NCBI GenBank assembly: GCA_964499285.1
Contig: CAZCLA010000019.1
Span: forward strand, 1-56,161
Reading direction: 5' to 3'
Length of the DNA: 56,161 bases
Source of the DNA: JAGFIY01 sp964499285
Lineage (GTDB): Bacteria; Bacteroidota; Ignavibacteria; Ignavibacteriales; Melioribacteraceae
Every line of letters begins with the position of its first letter. Within the stretch, counting starts at the first letter, position 1. Made by a program: the position numbers and the translations under genes. Below the pieces are notes generated by a model, which saw only the letters and a program-made list of their open reading frames with translations, was not told the DNA's origin and ran no database searches. This document shows positions 26,109-35,289 of this stretch, piece by piece.

Positions 26109-27497
26109 TCAATTATGATTTTTGATTTTTAATAATCTTCTTCCCAACTCTTCTTTATGAAGTAGTTTAAAAAACAAAAATAATTCTTCGTTCAAGAAAT
26201 ATTTAACCGCAAATGTGATTAGAATTATCACAATAATTCCGAATGATAAATAATAAATCAATGAAAACATTTGAGCTAATAAGTAAAAGCCTCCGGAAAC
26301 AAGAATTATCCAGACAGCAAGCATTCCGGGTCTAAAAGTAAGAGGAATATGAAGTTTAGACATAGATAAAATTATGAAACTAAATGCAATTACACTTGCG
26401 GTAAGTTTTGCTATGGCAGCACCGTTCACCCCGTAATCGGGGATCAACAGAAATGCAAGTAACAAATTGCTGCCCATTAACAAAAGTGAATAAACGAAAT
26501 TATAGAATTGCCGATTATGAACGATCAACACAGCTATTGCAAAGAAATTAAAAAATAAAAATACCTGCACCCAGTAAAGTATTGAGGAAGCATAAGCAGC
26601 CGGAGAATATTGTGTTCCCCAAATTAATGTAACAAGCTGTTCCGCCTTAAATGTAAAAACAACTGCAAAAACGTAGGAGATAAAAAATAGAATCTTAAAA
26701 ACAAAATTAGAAATAAAATTACTTCTCTCTTTTTGCTCTAACTGTTGAACGAGCATCGGAAACACAGTAGTCACTATTGCTGATGGAATAATATAAAGCG
26801 GCATTGTCAATCTTAGTCCAACCGAGTATACCCCTGCATCTTCTCTTCCGCTGAGAAAATTTAGTATGACAATATCAGCTTGCTGAAAAATTGTAATAAG
26901 AATAACATAACCGAACATCGGCAGTGATTCAACAATAAGCCATTTGGCATTCTGTAATCTTAAGTTAATTTTATAATTGAATTTTCTTTTAAGAAAAATG
27001 AACATTAAAAGAAATCCCGGAAAATTAGCAAGCGTATATACTGTTCCGAAATAAATCAAACCCAAATCGAAATACAACATAGGAAGTACGAGAAGCAACA
27101 AAATCAGATTATCCAAAACATTAACCGTCATAGGATAATGCATTTTTAAAACAGCTTTAAATGGTGTTGAAAGAAGTTCCCGGAAAACAACAGTCTTTGC
27201 TGAAAATATGATAGTAAGGAACAAAATATTGATTAGGACAATTTCCGTTGCAGAAAATCCAAATATTGATGCGGATAAATTAAAAAGAAGAACCACAACC
27301 AGGTACATCAAAAACCGCAGTGTAAAAGCGGTTGAAAACAAGTGGAAACTGCTGTCATTTTTAGAAAACTCTCGAAAGACAATAGGTTCAATTCCAAGAT
27401 CAACGAACTTGGATAGAATACCGACAATCGCGATAGCGCTGCTGAATAGACCGAAATTTTCCACACCAAGAGCCCGCGCCGCTATTACAAAAATCAC
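26109..27497 (-). CDS. Wzx-type polysaccharide flippase, 5' end disrupted
   Basis: An integral membrane protein of at least 462 residues with about 12-14 helices (MVF/MOP flippase fold). It would move the lipid-linked repeat unit to the periplasm. The only start inside the open frame is GTG at 27497, but that is too far in. Codons upstream still encode family sequence (NIFSLTFGQGLPLVFNF) before an in-frame stop at about 27588 with no ATG. Removing one base from the six-T run at 27547-27552 would join it to a frame reading LEYFHQQNNK. This points to a frameshift or an assembly error near the contig end at 27602. The downstream part looks normal, with FGLFSSAIAIVGILSKFVDL. Confidence 0.8.
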   Translation of the reverse strand: MIFVIAARALGVENFGLFSSAIAIVGILSKFVDLGIEPIVFREFSKNDSSFHLFSTAFTLRFLMYLVVVLLFNLSASIFGFSATEIVLINILFLTIIFSAKTVVFRELLSTPFKAVLKMHYPMTVNVLDNLILLLLVLPMLYFDLGLIYFGTVYTLANFPGFLLMFIFLKRKFNYKINLRLQNAKWLIVESLPMFGYVILITIFQQADIVILNFLSGREDAGVYSVGLRLTMPLYIIPSAIVTTVFPMLVQQLEQKERSNFISNFVFKILFFISYVFAVVFTFKAEQLVTLIWGTQYSPAAYASSILYWVQVFLFFNFFAIAVLIVHNRQFYNFVYSLLLMGSNLLLAFLLIPDYGVNGAAIAKLTASVIAFSFIILSMSKLHIPLTFRPGMLAVWIILVSGGFYLLAQMFSLIYYLSFGIIVIILITFAVKYFLNEELFLFFKLLHKEELGRRLLKIKNHN

Positions 27498-27602
27498 AAA
27501 ATTAAAAACAAGCGGAAGACCTTGTCCGAAAGTAAGGGAGAATATATTTTTTGTTATTTTGTTGATGGAAGTATTCCAAAATTGGAATTATAAAATTATC
27601 CT

Positions 27603-27702
27603 NNNNNNNNNNNNNNNNNNNNNNNNNNNNNNNNNNNNNNNNNNNNNNNNNNNNNNNNNNNNNNNNNNNNNNNNNNNNNNNNNNNNNNNNNNNNNNNNNN
27701 NN
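27603..27702. other. 100-N assembly gap flanked by an identical 12-mer
   Basis: Exactly 100 N, the conventional size for a gap of unknown length. The 12-mer TAAAATTATCCT ends the left contig (27591-27602) and begins the right one (27703-27714), which suggests that the two contigs may simply overlap. If so, the flippase and GT4 genes would be nearly adjacent and little or nothing would be missing. Confidence 0.95.
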
Positions 27703-27715
27703 TAAAATTATCCTA

Positions 27716-28978
27716 TTATGAATATTTATTTTTTTTCCACTCCAGTTTGACCTCTCTAAACACATCTAGTAATTTATTTGCTAGAAGGTCGCGATCGAAA
27801 AATGATTTGACGAAAGATCTTCCGTTTTCGCCAAATTCTTTTAATTCATTGCTCGATTTTGATAATGATAATATCTTTTCAGCTAAAACTTGAGGGTCAT
27901 CAGGTTTAATAGTTATTCCTGCTTTTGCATTTCGAACAATTTCAGCTGACTCACCTTGAACAGCATGTAAAATCGGTTTCTGTACAGCCATAATTTCAAA
28001 TATTTTTGAGGGAATAACTGTTTCAAATAAGGGGATCCCTTTTAAAATAACTATCATTAAATCCGAGATCGAATAAAAACTTTTCAGTTTCTCTCTAGGA
28101 ACGGTCTTTAAGATTTTCACATTACTCAAGTTAAGATTCTGCTTGAGCGAAGTTAGCTTATCCTTCTCCGCCCCATCACCGACAAGAAGAATACAAATTT
28201 CATCATGTTCTTTTAGAATATTTGCAGCATACAAAACTGTCTCCAAAGAATGCGATAAACCGAAAGTGCCAAAATATGATACGATAAATTTATTCTCCAG
28301 ATTCAATTCTTTTATAAGGTCAGTGTTTTTCTGTAACGGCGAAAAATATTTTGTATCAACACCGTTCTTGATAACAATTATTTTATCTGCACTAATTCCA
28401 TGTTCAGTAATTTTGTTAATATAGGAATCTGTTACACTAATTATTCGAGCTGCAGATTTGTAGAGAAAGATTTCAATACTTCTTAAAATTTTAATAATAA
28501 ATTTACTTTTAACTTGCTCAAGTTGAATTATTGAATCCGGCCACAAATCTCGAACTTCAAAAACAAAAGGAATTCGTTTTATTTTACTTAAGAGCCATCC
28601 GGAAATTCCAACAGTAAATGGCGGACTAGTTGCGATTATTAAATCAAAATTCTTGGTCTTGTAACACCCCTGAATAACTGACGAAAGCATGAATGAAAAA
28701 TAAGCTAACGTTCTTTTAATAAACCCCTTATTGGGGGTTGCAAATGTGAATGTTCTTACGACTTTAATTCCATCAATTACTTCCGCATAAAATTTCTTTC
28801 CGCGATATTTTTCCGGTATTACGCCGTTCGGATAATTCGGCATACAGGTTATTACGGTCACATCAGCGCCGCAGCCAATCCATCTTTTCGTGTGTTCATA
28901 TGCTCTATTGGAACCGGCACCAGTTTCGGGCGGAAAATATTGTGATAGTAAAAGTATTTTTATATTTGAGTTATTCAA
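27716..28978 (-). CDS. GT4 glycosyltransferase (WbuB-like)
   Basis: A 420-residue GT-B enzyme. The N-terminal fold opens with KILLLSQYFPPETGAGSNRAYEHTKRW and has PFVFEVRDLWPDS, both typical of WbuB-like amino-sugar transferases. The C-terminal donor site includes VSYFGTFGLSHSLETVL, LLVGDGAEKD and PSKIFEIMAVQKPIL with the E-x7-E-like pattern. It would add a sugar from a nucleotide donor to the growing lipid-linked oligosaccharide in the cytoplasm. Its stop lies 2 bp from the contig edge. Its start directly follows the stop of the neighbouring GT4 gene. The sugar specificity is unknown. Confidence 0.92.
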   Translation of the reverse strand: MNNSNIKILLLSQYFPPETGAGSNRAYEHTKRWIGCGADVTVITCMPNYPNGVIPEKYRGKKFYAEVIDGIKVVRTFTFATPNKGFIKRTLAYFSFMLSSVIQGCYKTKNFDLIIATSPPFTVGISGWLLSKIKRIPFVFEVRDLWPDSIIQLEQVKSKFIIKILRSIEIFLYKSAARIISVTDSYINKITEHGISADKIIVIKNGVDTKYFSPLQKNTDLIKELNLENKFIVSYFGTFGLSHSLETVLYAANILKEHDEICILLVGDGAEKDKLTSLKQNLNLSNVKILKTVPREKLKSFYSISDLMIVILKGIPLFETVIPSKIFEIMAVQKPILHAVQGESAEIVRNAKAGITIKPDDPQVLAEKILSLSKSSNELKEFGENGRSFVKSFFDRDLLANKLLDVFREVKLEWKKNKYS

Positions 28979-30190
28979 TTAGCGTTCATCCGTATTTACT
29001 TTCAAAAGATTATTATAAATCTCTTGAAACCTCCTGCCGATTTTTTCCCAAGTATAATTATCTCGAATAAAATTTCTGCCATTTTCTTTTTGAATTTTAT
29101 ATTTGGCAACATCGTCTTTGTAATTCAAAATCGCTTCGCAAAATTCTTTTTCAGTATCTGCAATGGATATTTGTTTGCCATTCTTTACACCAATGCCTTC
29201 GGCTCCAATACTTGTTGATACAATATTTATCCCAAAAGCCAGCATTTCAATTATCTTAATTCTAATACCTCCACCGATCCTCAGCGGCACTATACCAATA
29301 CTTTTTCCAACCAGATCCCCCCAAAGATCATCTGCAAAACCCATTATTTTGACATTATTCTTTAATTCATGTGGGATTGGAAATTTCGTGGTACTTCCGC
29401 CACCGTAAATATAAAGCATATAGTTTGAATCTCTAGCCAAAATCATAGGATAAATTTTATTGAGAAACCAATTTAATCCGTCATAATTGGGATACCAATC
29501 AGTATGTCCGATATGAACCAGACTATAGGGATCAGGATCTTCATTTTCGTATTTCAGAAGCCGTTCATCAATGCCAGCCGGAACAGATGTCGCATTAATT
29601 TTAGGATTCATTGATCTAATTCGCTGCTCATCTATCGGACTAATCATAACGCAGACATCAAACTTCTCACAAAGCTTTGGCTCATATCTTCTCAGTTTCT
29701 GAAACTGTAAATATGAAAATATTTTTATAAGAATGTTCTTTTGATTTTTGTAGAAGCGCTCCATAATAGTAGTTTCAACATTTTGAGGGCGTAATACAAT
29801 AGGGGCATCTGTATACTTTCTAACAATATCCACGACCCAACCCATATGCACTTGTTCAACTTGAACAATATCAATTTTATTTTCCCGCAGAAATAAAGTT
29901 AATTCTTTCTTCATTCTACTTGTTCTGTATTTCCACATGTTGTACGGAAGTTTAGAGAAAACACTTAATATTGCTCCCATGATCGTATTGCCGGTATCTA
30001 CAAGGACCAAATGAGGCACAGCATATTTTGAGATCAATTTTGACGATTTAATATTATTCTTATTAGCATAAGCAAAATAATGAACTTCATGTCCGTAACC
30101 GGATAAAAATTTTGTTATTCCACTTACGCTAAGCTTACCGCCGTCGTTAGCTGGAAAAGTATTTTGGGATACTATTTGAAGAATTTTCAT
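28979..30190 (-). CDS. GT4 glycosyltransferase
   Basis: A 403-residue GT-B enzyme. The N-terminus KILQIVSQNTFPANDGGKLSV is the acceptor-domain entry of GT4 enzymes. The middle has VLRPQNVETTIMERF, and the donor domain shows LVHIGHTDWYPNYDGLNWF, MLYIYGGGS, VKIMGFADDLWGD and GGIRIKIIEMLAFG with the glutamate of the sugar-nucleotide site. It belongs to the glycan operon and directly abuts the next GT4 gene. The sugar cannot be assigned. Confidence 0.9.
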   Translation of the reverse strand: MKILQIVSQNTFPANDGGKLSVSGITKFLSGYGHEVHYFAYANKNNIKSSKLISKYAVPHLVLVDTGNTIMGAILSVFSKLPYNMWKYRTSRMKKELTLFLRENKIDIVQVEQVHMGWVVDIVRKYTDAPIVLRPQNVETTIMERFYKNQKNILIKIFSYLQFQKLRRYEPKLCEKFDVCVMISPIDEQRIRSMNPKINATSVPAGIDERLLKYENEDPDPYSLVHIGHTDWYPNYDGLNWFLNKIYPMILARDSNYMLYIYGGGSTTKFPIPHELKNNVKIMGFADDLWGDLVGKSIGIVPLRIGGGIRIKIIEMLAFGINIVSTSIGAEGIGVKNGKQISIADTEKEFCEAILNYKDDVAKYKIQKENGRNFIRDNYTWEKIGRRFQEIYNNLLKVNTDER

Positions 30191-30237
30191 TTTACTTTTT
30201 GTTTTTAAGCTATAAGTGCGAAAAAGATCTATTTTGC

Positions 30238-31317
30238 CTACTGATACTGTTCAATTATCGCATTTATCTTTTGAAAAATTATTTCATCCGAGTAATTAGT
30301 TTCGAACCACTGTTTTGCTTTCAATCCGATTTCACATTTCTTTTCTTCCCCAATTGTTTTCAGTAATTCAAGGCATCGAGATATTTCGGTATATGAATCA
30401 TTCTCAATATAAATTACGTTGTAAAGATTTTTCAATCCAGGAATTTCATTTTTGGGTTTTGTTGTAATGACGGGAATTCCAAGAGCCATAGCCGTCATAA
30501 AGCTTCCTCTTTTTTCAGAAAGCCCATCCTTAAATGGAAATATAACGAAATCAATTTCCTGAATAAATTTGAATAGTTCTTCCAAAGATAAATAACCTAC
30601 ATAAGTACAGTTCTTGGATCTTTTCATGAGGTCGAATAATTCAATCGATTTCTGATCTTTAGAATCCGGTATATCCCCAACGACATTTAGATAAAAAGGA
30701 TTTTCACTTTCAAGATCATTGAAGACATCAAATAAATTCTCTAATCCTTTACCATATTTAATGAATCCAAAATATAATAGACGAATACGATTAGAAGGAG
30801 TGGGCGACCAAGAAAATTTCTTTATCAACTCGACATTTAAATTTACACCACCCGGAATTTTTGCGACTTTATTAAATTTTTTATTCACTGCACGATATGA
30901 AAGTTCATCAACACAAATAATGAAATTACTGAAAAGCAATATGGGCAAAATTCTTAATCGGCCAATCTTACTGTAAATATAATATTCGTGTAAATAAGAG
31001 ATCACTTTTATACCAAAAAGACGAAATATAATTGGCACCAATGAAATTGAGATTTTCCTTCCATAAAATGTGGTTGGGTAATGAAATATTAAAAGTGTAT
31101 TATTATTTTCAGATAATAATTTAGCTGACCGTATTAACTCAATAATCGAAAAGTTCTTCAGGTGATACGAAATATCATTATTTGCCGGCACATTTGATGA
31201 TGCAATAACTGAAGACATTATCTTATTTAAATCAAAAAGACGTTTTAATTTTGCAGAAAAATCACCTACGCCATCTTTTATGGGGGGATATGTACTAGTA
31301 AATTGTAAAATCTTCAT
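30238..31317 (-). CDS. GT4-like glycosyltransferase
   Basis: A 359-residue GT-B type protein. It opens MKILQFTSTYPPIKDGVGDFSAKL, the glycine-rich acceptor entry. The donor domain has RLLYFGFIKYGKGLENLFD, FYLNVVGDIPDS, CTYVGYLSLEELFKFI and KRGSFMTAMALGIPVITT. The usual glutamate pair of GT4 enzymes is replaced in part here (RGSFMTAMALG), so the family assignment is sound but the donor site diverges. The DNA is more AT-rich than that of the dcw genes. It lies 20 bp behind the flippase gene and 47 bp before the next GT4 gene. Confidence 0.82.
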   Translation of the reverse strand: MKILQFTSTYPPIKDGVGDFSAKLKRLFDLNKIMSSVIASSNVPANNDISYHLKNFSIIELIRSAKLLSENNNTLLIFHYPTTFYGRKISISLVPIIFRLFGIKVISYLHEYYIYSKIGRLRILPILLFSNFIICVDELSYRAVNKKFNKVAKIPGGVNLNVELIKKFSWSPTPSNRIRLLYFGFIKYGKGLENLFDVFNDLESENPFYLNVVGDIPDSKDQKSIELFDLMKRSKNCTYVGYLSLEELFKFIQEIDFVIFPFKDGLSEKRGSFMTAMALGIPVITTKPKNEIPGLKNLYNVIYIENDSYTEISRCLELLKTIGEEKKCEIGLKAKQWFETNYSDEIIFQKINAIIEQYQ

Positions 31318-31337
31318 TCACAATCCAAATTGATAAA

Positions 31338-32738
31338 TTAATATCTATTTTTCTTTAAAACTCTAATCAACATTACTAACAAATCCTTGGAAATGAAAAC
31401 TGACATAAGAATAACTAATGGAAGAAGAATAAATAAATTGTCTACTAAAATTAATAGAACTACAAATATAGAAAGCGCCGTAAAATACGTAAGATCACTT
31501 TTATAAAATATGAGTTTGTATTTTAGCTTAATAACATGATAAAATTGAATTGCAAATGAAATAAACTCAGCTGAAACATATACTATTGCAACTATTAATA
31601 GACCATATTTTTCAGTGAAAATTAACAAAGCCCCTAATTTAAATACAGTCGAAGCCAATGCTGCAAATGTAATCGCGTTTTCTTTACCGGACGCAATCAA
31701 AATATTACTATTTAGTGATGTAAAGAAAAATATTGGAATTGCAAGACTCATTATTGCTAGTAAATTGTGGTAATCTAAGTACTTTGAATATAACATTGAT
31801 ATAATAATTTCTGATTTTAATATTAATACAACACACATGAAAATTGATACAATCAAGAATTGTTTGCCAATTTTTGAATACATCTCAAGCAGAAACGGTT
31901 TGTTTTGTGTGAATAAACGTGAGAAAAACGGTAAGAGTGAAACCCCCAAATTTATGGGCAAGAAATAAATTGCATCAATTAACTGAAAATTGGCCCTATA
32001 AGAAGCAACTTGAGTGTTATCAAATACTTTTGCAATGTAGAAAATGTCAAATTTTGTATAGAGCATTGAAATGAGTGTAAACCACCAGAACATTTTTGAC
32101 ATTTTTACTATTTGCAATAACAATTTCATATCAACATAACTTTTTACATTCATTCCCCTATAAACCAGATAAAAGGAAACTAAAAAAATAGTGCTGTTCG
32201 AAATTAGTATTGCAAAAGCATACGAATAAATAATATTGAAGAATTGCAATGAAAATAGAAATATAATGAGGCTCAAGAGTCGTTCTGAAATAATTATCGC
32301 GCTTGAGTTTTTCATCCGCTCTTGACCCTCGAAATACTTGATAATACTTATCACGAAAGACTGAGAAAGCATACTTAATGAAAAAATTACCGAAAAATTT
32401 TGCACCTCTGGTTCCAGTTCAAGAATCAATGGTGTTATAATGAATAACCCCAAAATAATTGGAGAAATCACTCCTTTCCCAAGAAGGATGCTCAATAAGT
32501 ACTTTTTTCCTTTTTCACGCTCTCTAGCAATAGATCTTACCAAGAATAAGCTTGAGCCAAAGTCCTCAACTGCGACAAAGATACCGCTTAATAAAATCAG
32601 AAGTGTCAAGGAACCAAAACTGGATTTTTCCAACACTCGCGTAGCATATACTAAAATTGAAAAAGTAACTAGCTTGGATATTACCTTGTTTAAAATAATG
32701 TAAAGATTATTCTTTAAAAATTTGTTCTTTTCACTCAA
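31338..32738 (-). CDS. Wzx-type oligosaccharide flippase
   Basis: A 466-residue membrane protein with about 12-14 helices and short polar loops, typical of O-antigen flippases. It opens with NNLYIILNKVISKLVTFSILVYATRVLEKSSFG, seen here as the conserved first two helices (residues 10-42). It would flip the undecaprenyl-diphosphate-linked repeat unit. Its start overlaps the end of the polymerase gene by 8 bp, a classical wzy-wzx arrangement. Three 60-base lines I counted by hand within or near it had 25-27% G+C, lower than the dcw genes. Confidence 0.9.
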   Translation of the reverse strand: MSEKNKFLKNNLYIILNKVISKLVTFSILVYATRVLEKSSFGSLTLLILLSGIFVAVEDFGSSLFLVRSIAREREKGKKYLLSILLGKGVISPIILGLFIITPLILELEPEVQNFSVIFSLSMLSQSFVISIIKYFEGQERMKNSSAIIISERLLSLIIFLFSLQFFNIIYSYAFAILISNSTIFLVSFYLVYRGMNVKSYVDMKLLLQIVKMSKMFWWFTLISMLYTKFDIFYIAKVFDNTQVASYRANFQLIDAIYFLPINLGVSLLPFFSRLFTQNKPFLLEMYSKIGKQFLIVSIFMCVVLILKSEIIISMLYSKYLDYHNLLAIMSLAIPIFFFTSLNSNILIASGKENAITFAALASTVFKLGALLIFTEKYGLLIVAIVYVSAEFISFAIQFYHVIKLKYKLIFYKSDLTYFTALSIFVVLLILVDNLFILLPLVILMSVFISKDLLVMLIRVLKKNRY

Positions 32739-34146
32739 TTTTTCGTTCTACCTTGTATGAGTAAATAATACCAAACAGCATTCCGATAAATGGAGTGAAA
32801 CTCCACATATTTAAGTGCCAAGTTGTGAGGGCTTTTACCATCAAAAAGATTAGGATCATTAAGAAAGTAAAAGTGATTTTTTCTTCTTCGCTGGATAGAT
32901 TTGATTTTAGTAATCCGAAAATTGAAGTAAGGTTTGATAACAACAAACCCATGAAGGGGATGATTCCAAGCAGACCAACTTTAGCTAATACATAAATATA
33001 AGAGTTATGAATAAAAATTGTATTCTTATGTCCCATCCCCGGGGCAAAGTAGCTAACGTGCAATCCTAACCCACCACCTGTCCACGGATTATCTGAAAAA
33101 AACTTTAAAGCAGTTGCCCATTCTAATAATCTACCCAAGTTTGATGTATCAATTCTTGATGCACTCACTGAGGTAGCTCTTAAGACCAATGTGGATATTG
33201 AAAAGAATCCTGAAATATCCAATAAAGTTAGGAAGAATGTGGATGTGATAATAAAGGTGAAAACGTGAATAAATTTAATTCTATCCCGAAATCTTATAAC
33301 AATGAGAATGAAAAATATTGCTAACGCAACCATAACGCCCAGCCAAGCCCCTCGCGTGTAGCTCAGAAAAGTTGCTAGTAACGAAATCAAAATAACCGGG
33401 ATCAGAAATAACCTTTTGTTTATCGAATCCGTGATAAAAAAATACACAATGGAAGCAACTACCAAAAGCGGATAAACGACATCTGAGTAACCAGTTAATC
33501 TTGCAAAATTTAGAACTAATCTTGTTGCTGAATCATATGTGTTTGGATAAACAAATAAAGACAAGTAACTATCTATTAAACATTTTGCAGAAGCAAAAAC
33601 GATCATAGACCAGAAAAGATATCTTAAGTATTTTTTCTCCTTCAAAACAAAAAAGGTTGGGAAGAAGATTAAGTAATAAAAAAAACTTCTAAAGTCATGA
33701 AACACATGAACAAATCCGTTCGAATTTTTCATGCCGACAAAAATGCTAACAATGAGAGCCAAGAATAAAAATAAGAGCCAGAATAGCATACTGTCCAATT
33801 TTATTGTAAGTTTTCCTGACAAACCGTTGAAAAACAAACTGATCATAACAAAGAACAAGATCAAATCGATTATATACCAATTACTTCCGACAAGTCGAAA
33901 AAGAATAAAATCCTCTACAATTCTCCCCTCGATTCCCATCGTTACAAATAAGAGAAGAAGGAGACCCCAGAAAGGATTTAAAATGACTGGAATTGCAAAA
34001 AATAGTATAGTTGCAACAACAGTTACCTGATAAATCTCAAGCCCTAAAAATAAGATTGATATTACTTGAAAAGCTATAAGGAAAACAAGAGGTACAGTAA
34101 AACGCGAAAATAATCCTGAATATTTAATTGCAACTTCACTATGCAA
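32731..34146 (-). CDS. O-antigen polymerase/ligase family protein (Wzy/WaaL)
   Basis: A 471-residue protein with about 10-12 membrane helices. The large periplasmic loop carries the O-antigen ligase/polymerase pattern: NPWTGGGLGLHVSYF and then KNTIFIHNSYIYVLAKVGLLG, with the conserved His-Asn in HNSY. FLSYTRGAWLGVMVALA precedes it. It either polymerises repeat units (Wzy) or ligates the chain to a lipid carrier (WaaL). Sequence style alone cannot separate these. Adjacency to a flippase and a chain-length protein favours the polymerase. It overlaps both neighbours by 8 bp. Confidence 0.87.
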   Translation of the reverse strand: MHSEVAIKYSGLFSRFTVPLVFLIAFQVISILFLGLEIYQVTVVATILFFAIPVILNPFWGLLLLLFVTMGIEGRIVEDFILFRLVGSNWYIIDLILFFVMISLFFNGLSGKLTIKLDSMLFWLLFLFLALIVSIFVGMKNSNGFVHVFHDFRSFFYYLIFFPTFFVLKEKKYLRYLFWSMIVFASAKCLIDSYLSLFVYPNTYDSATRLVLNFARLTGYSDVVYPLLVVASIVYFFITDSINKRLFLIPVILISLLATFLSYTRGAWLGVMVALAIFFILIVIRFRDRIKFIHVFTFIITSTFFLTLLDISGFFSISTLVLRATSVSASRIDTSNLGRLLEWATALKFFSDNPWTGGGLGLHVSYFAPGMGHKNTIFIHNSYIYVLAKVGLLGIIPFMGLLLSNLTSIFGLLKSNLSSEEEKITFTFLMILIFLMVKALTTWHLNMWSFTPFIGMLFGIIYSYKVERKIE

Positions 34147-35257
34147 TAAGTTTATCCTTAACTTTTTTATACGACTCGATCATTACCACATAAGCAATTG
34201 AGAAAAAAGAGCCTAAGAATGCCCCTAATAGTATAATAACAGCTCTCTTCGGTTTGTCTTTATATTCGGGGATATTTGGATTATCAATCAATATAAAGTT
34301 TAGTGTGTTCTTGCTTTGATTAAATCTCATTTCCTCAATAATCGGATACATAATCTCAAGAAGAGACGATTGGATTTCAATTTCACGATACAATTTTACA
34401 TACTGATTGATCAGTTCAGGTGCTAATTTGTATGAAACCAATATATCTTCAGTACTGTCTTTTCTATTAATTTCACTTATTTTGTTATTTATTACTCGTA
34501 ATTGAGTTTTTATTGATTCCAAAGTGGGTGCTTGTTCGCCTTGATTTGATTTAATAATTTGAATTTGTGTTTCTAAAAACAGTCTTTGGGCTTCAAGTTC
34601 ACTTATAACTTTAATAGTATTTATAAATTGATCTTCAGGCAGAACGATATTATATTTTTCCTGAAATTCCTTTAAACGATTATCGGCATTTTCAAGATCT
34701 AACTTGTTTTTTGCAAATCTCTGTTCCATCATTTCATAAGTACCTTTAGTCTCTAAAGCATTCAGACTATCCAGCATATTGGAAAGAAGACCCAAGTATA
34801 CAGAAACCATTTCCTTAGCAATTTCAGGTTCAGTATCCCATACACTAATTGATAAGGTATTTGATGTAGGATCCAAATTGAATGAGGTATTTGCATTAAG
34901 TTCTTCTATTGTTTTAAAGTAGTATTCCTTATCGTATCTATTCATTAGATCAAATTTTTCTATCATTTCCATAGATATAGACCGACTTTGAAGCAAATAT
35001 GCAAAATAGTCCAAATCTGAATATTGTAATCCTCCTATGTTGAAACTTTTCCCCACAGAACTTAATCCAGCACCTGAGAGCAAAGAAGCCATAAAACTTA
35101 CATCACTTTTTTGCGCAGGTTTTAATGAAGCGGTAGACTTGTACCATTTAGGAAGTAAAAATGCAACAAGAAAAGAGACTACTAAGACAAAAATGAAGTT
35201 TATAATCAGAAATTTTTTCCATTTAATTAAAATTTTCAGATAATCTGAGAGATTCAT
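34139..35257 (-). CDS. Wzz/GNVR-type polysaccharide chain-length protein
   Basis: A 372-residue inner-membrane protein. Residues 1-40 give an N-terminal helix in the Wzz arrangement (MNLSDYLKILIKWKKFLIIN then LPKWYKSTASLKP). A long periplasmic coiled coil follows (KLDLENADNRLKEFQEKYNIV onward). The C-terminal helix is preceded by the Pro-rich PEYKDKPKRAVIILLGAF. It regulates glycan chain length and docks the export protein. No tyrosine-kinase domain is fused and none is adjacent. I chose the ATG at 35257, with GGAAG upstream. A longer frame from 35368 would overlap the export gene and has no family homology. Confidence 0.87.
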   Translation of the reverse strand: MNLSDYLKILIKWKKFLIINFIFVLVVSFLVAFLLPKWYKSTASLKPAQKSDVSFMASLLSGAGLSSVGKSFNIGGLQYSDLDYFAYLLQSRSISMEMIEKFDLMNRYDKEYYFKTIEELNANTSFNLDPTSNTLSISVWDTEPEIAKEMVSVYLGLLSNMLDSLNALETKGTYEMMEQRFAKNKLDLENADNRLKEFQEKYNIVLPEDQFINTIKVISELEAQRLFLETQIQIIKSNQGEQAPTLESIKTQLRVINNKISEINRKDSTEDILVSYKLAPELINQYVKLYREIEIQSSLLEIMYPIIEEMRFNQSKNTLNFILIDNPNIPEYKDKPKRAVIILLGAFLGSFFSIAYVVMIESYKKVKDKLIA

Positions 35258-35289
35258 AAATCTTCCGCTAAATAAATTCTTGTAAAATT

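Noticed and set aside
27208..27765. Open frames running through the N block
   Set aside because: They exist only because N is translated as unknown residues. No coding evidence crosses the gap.
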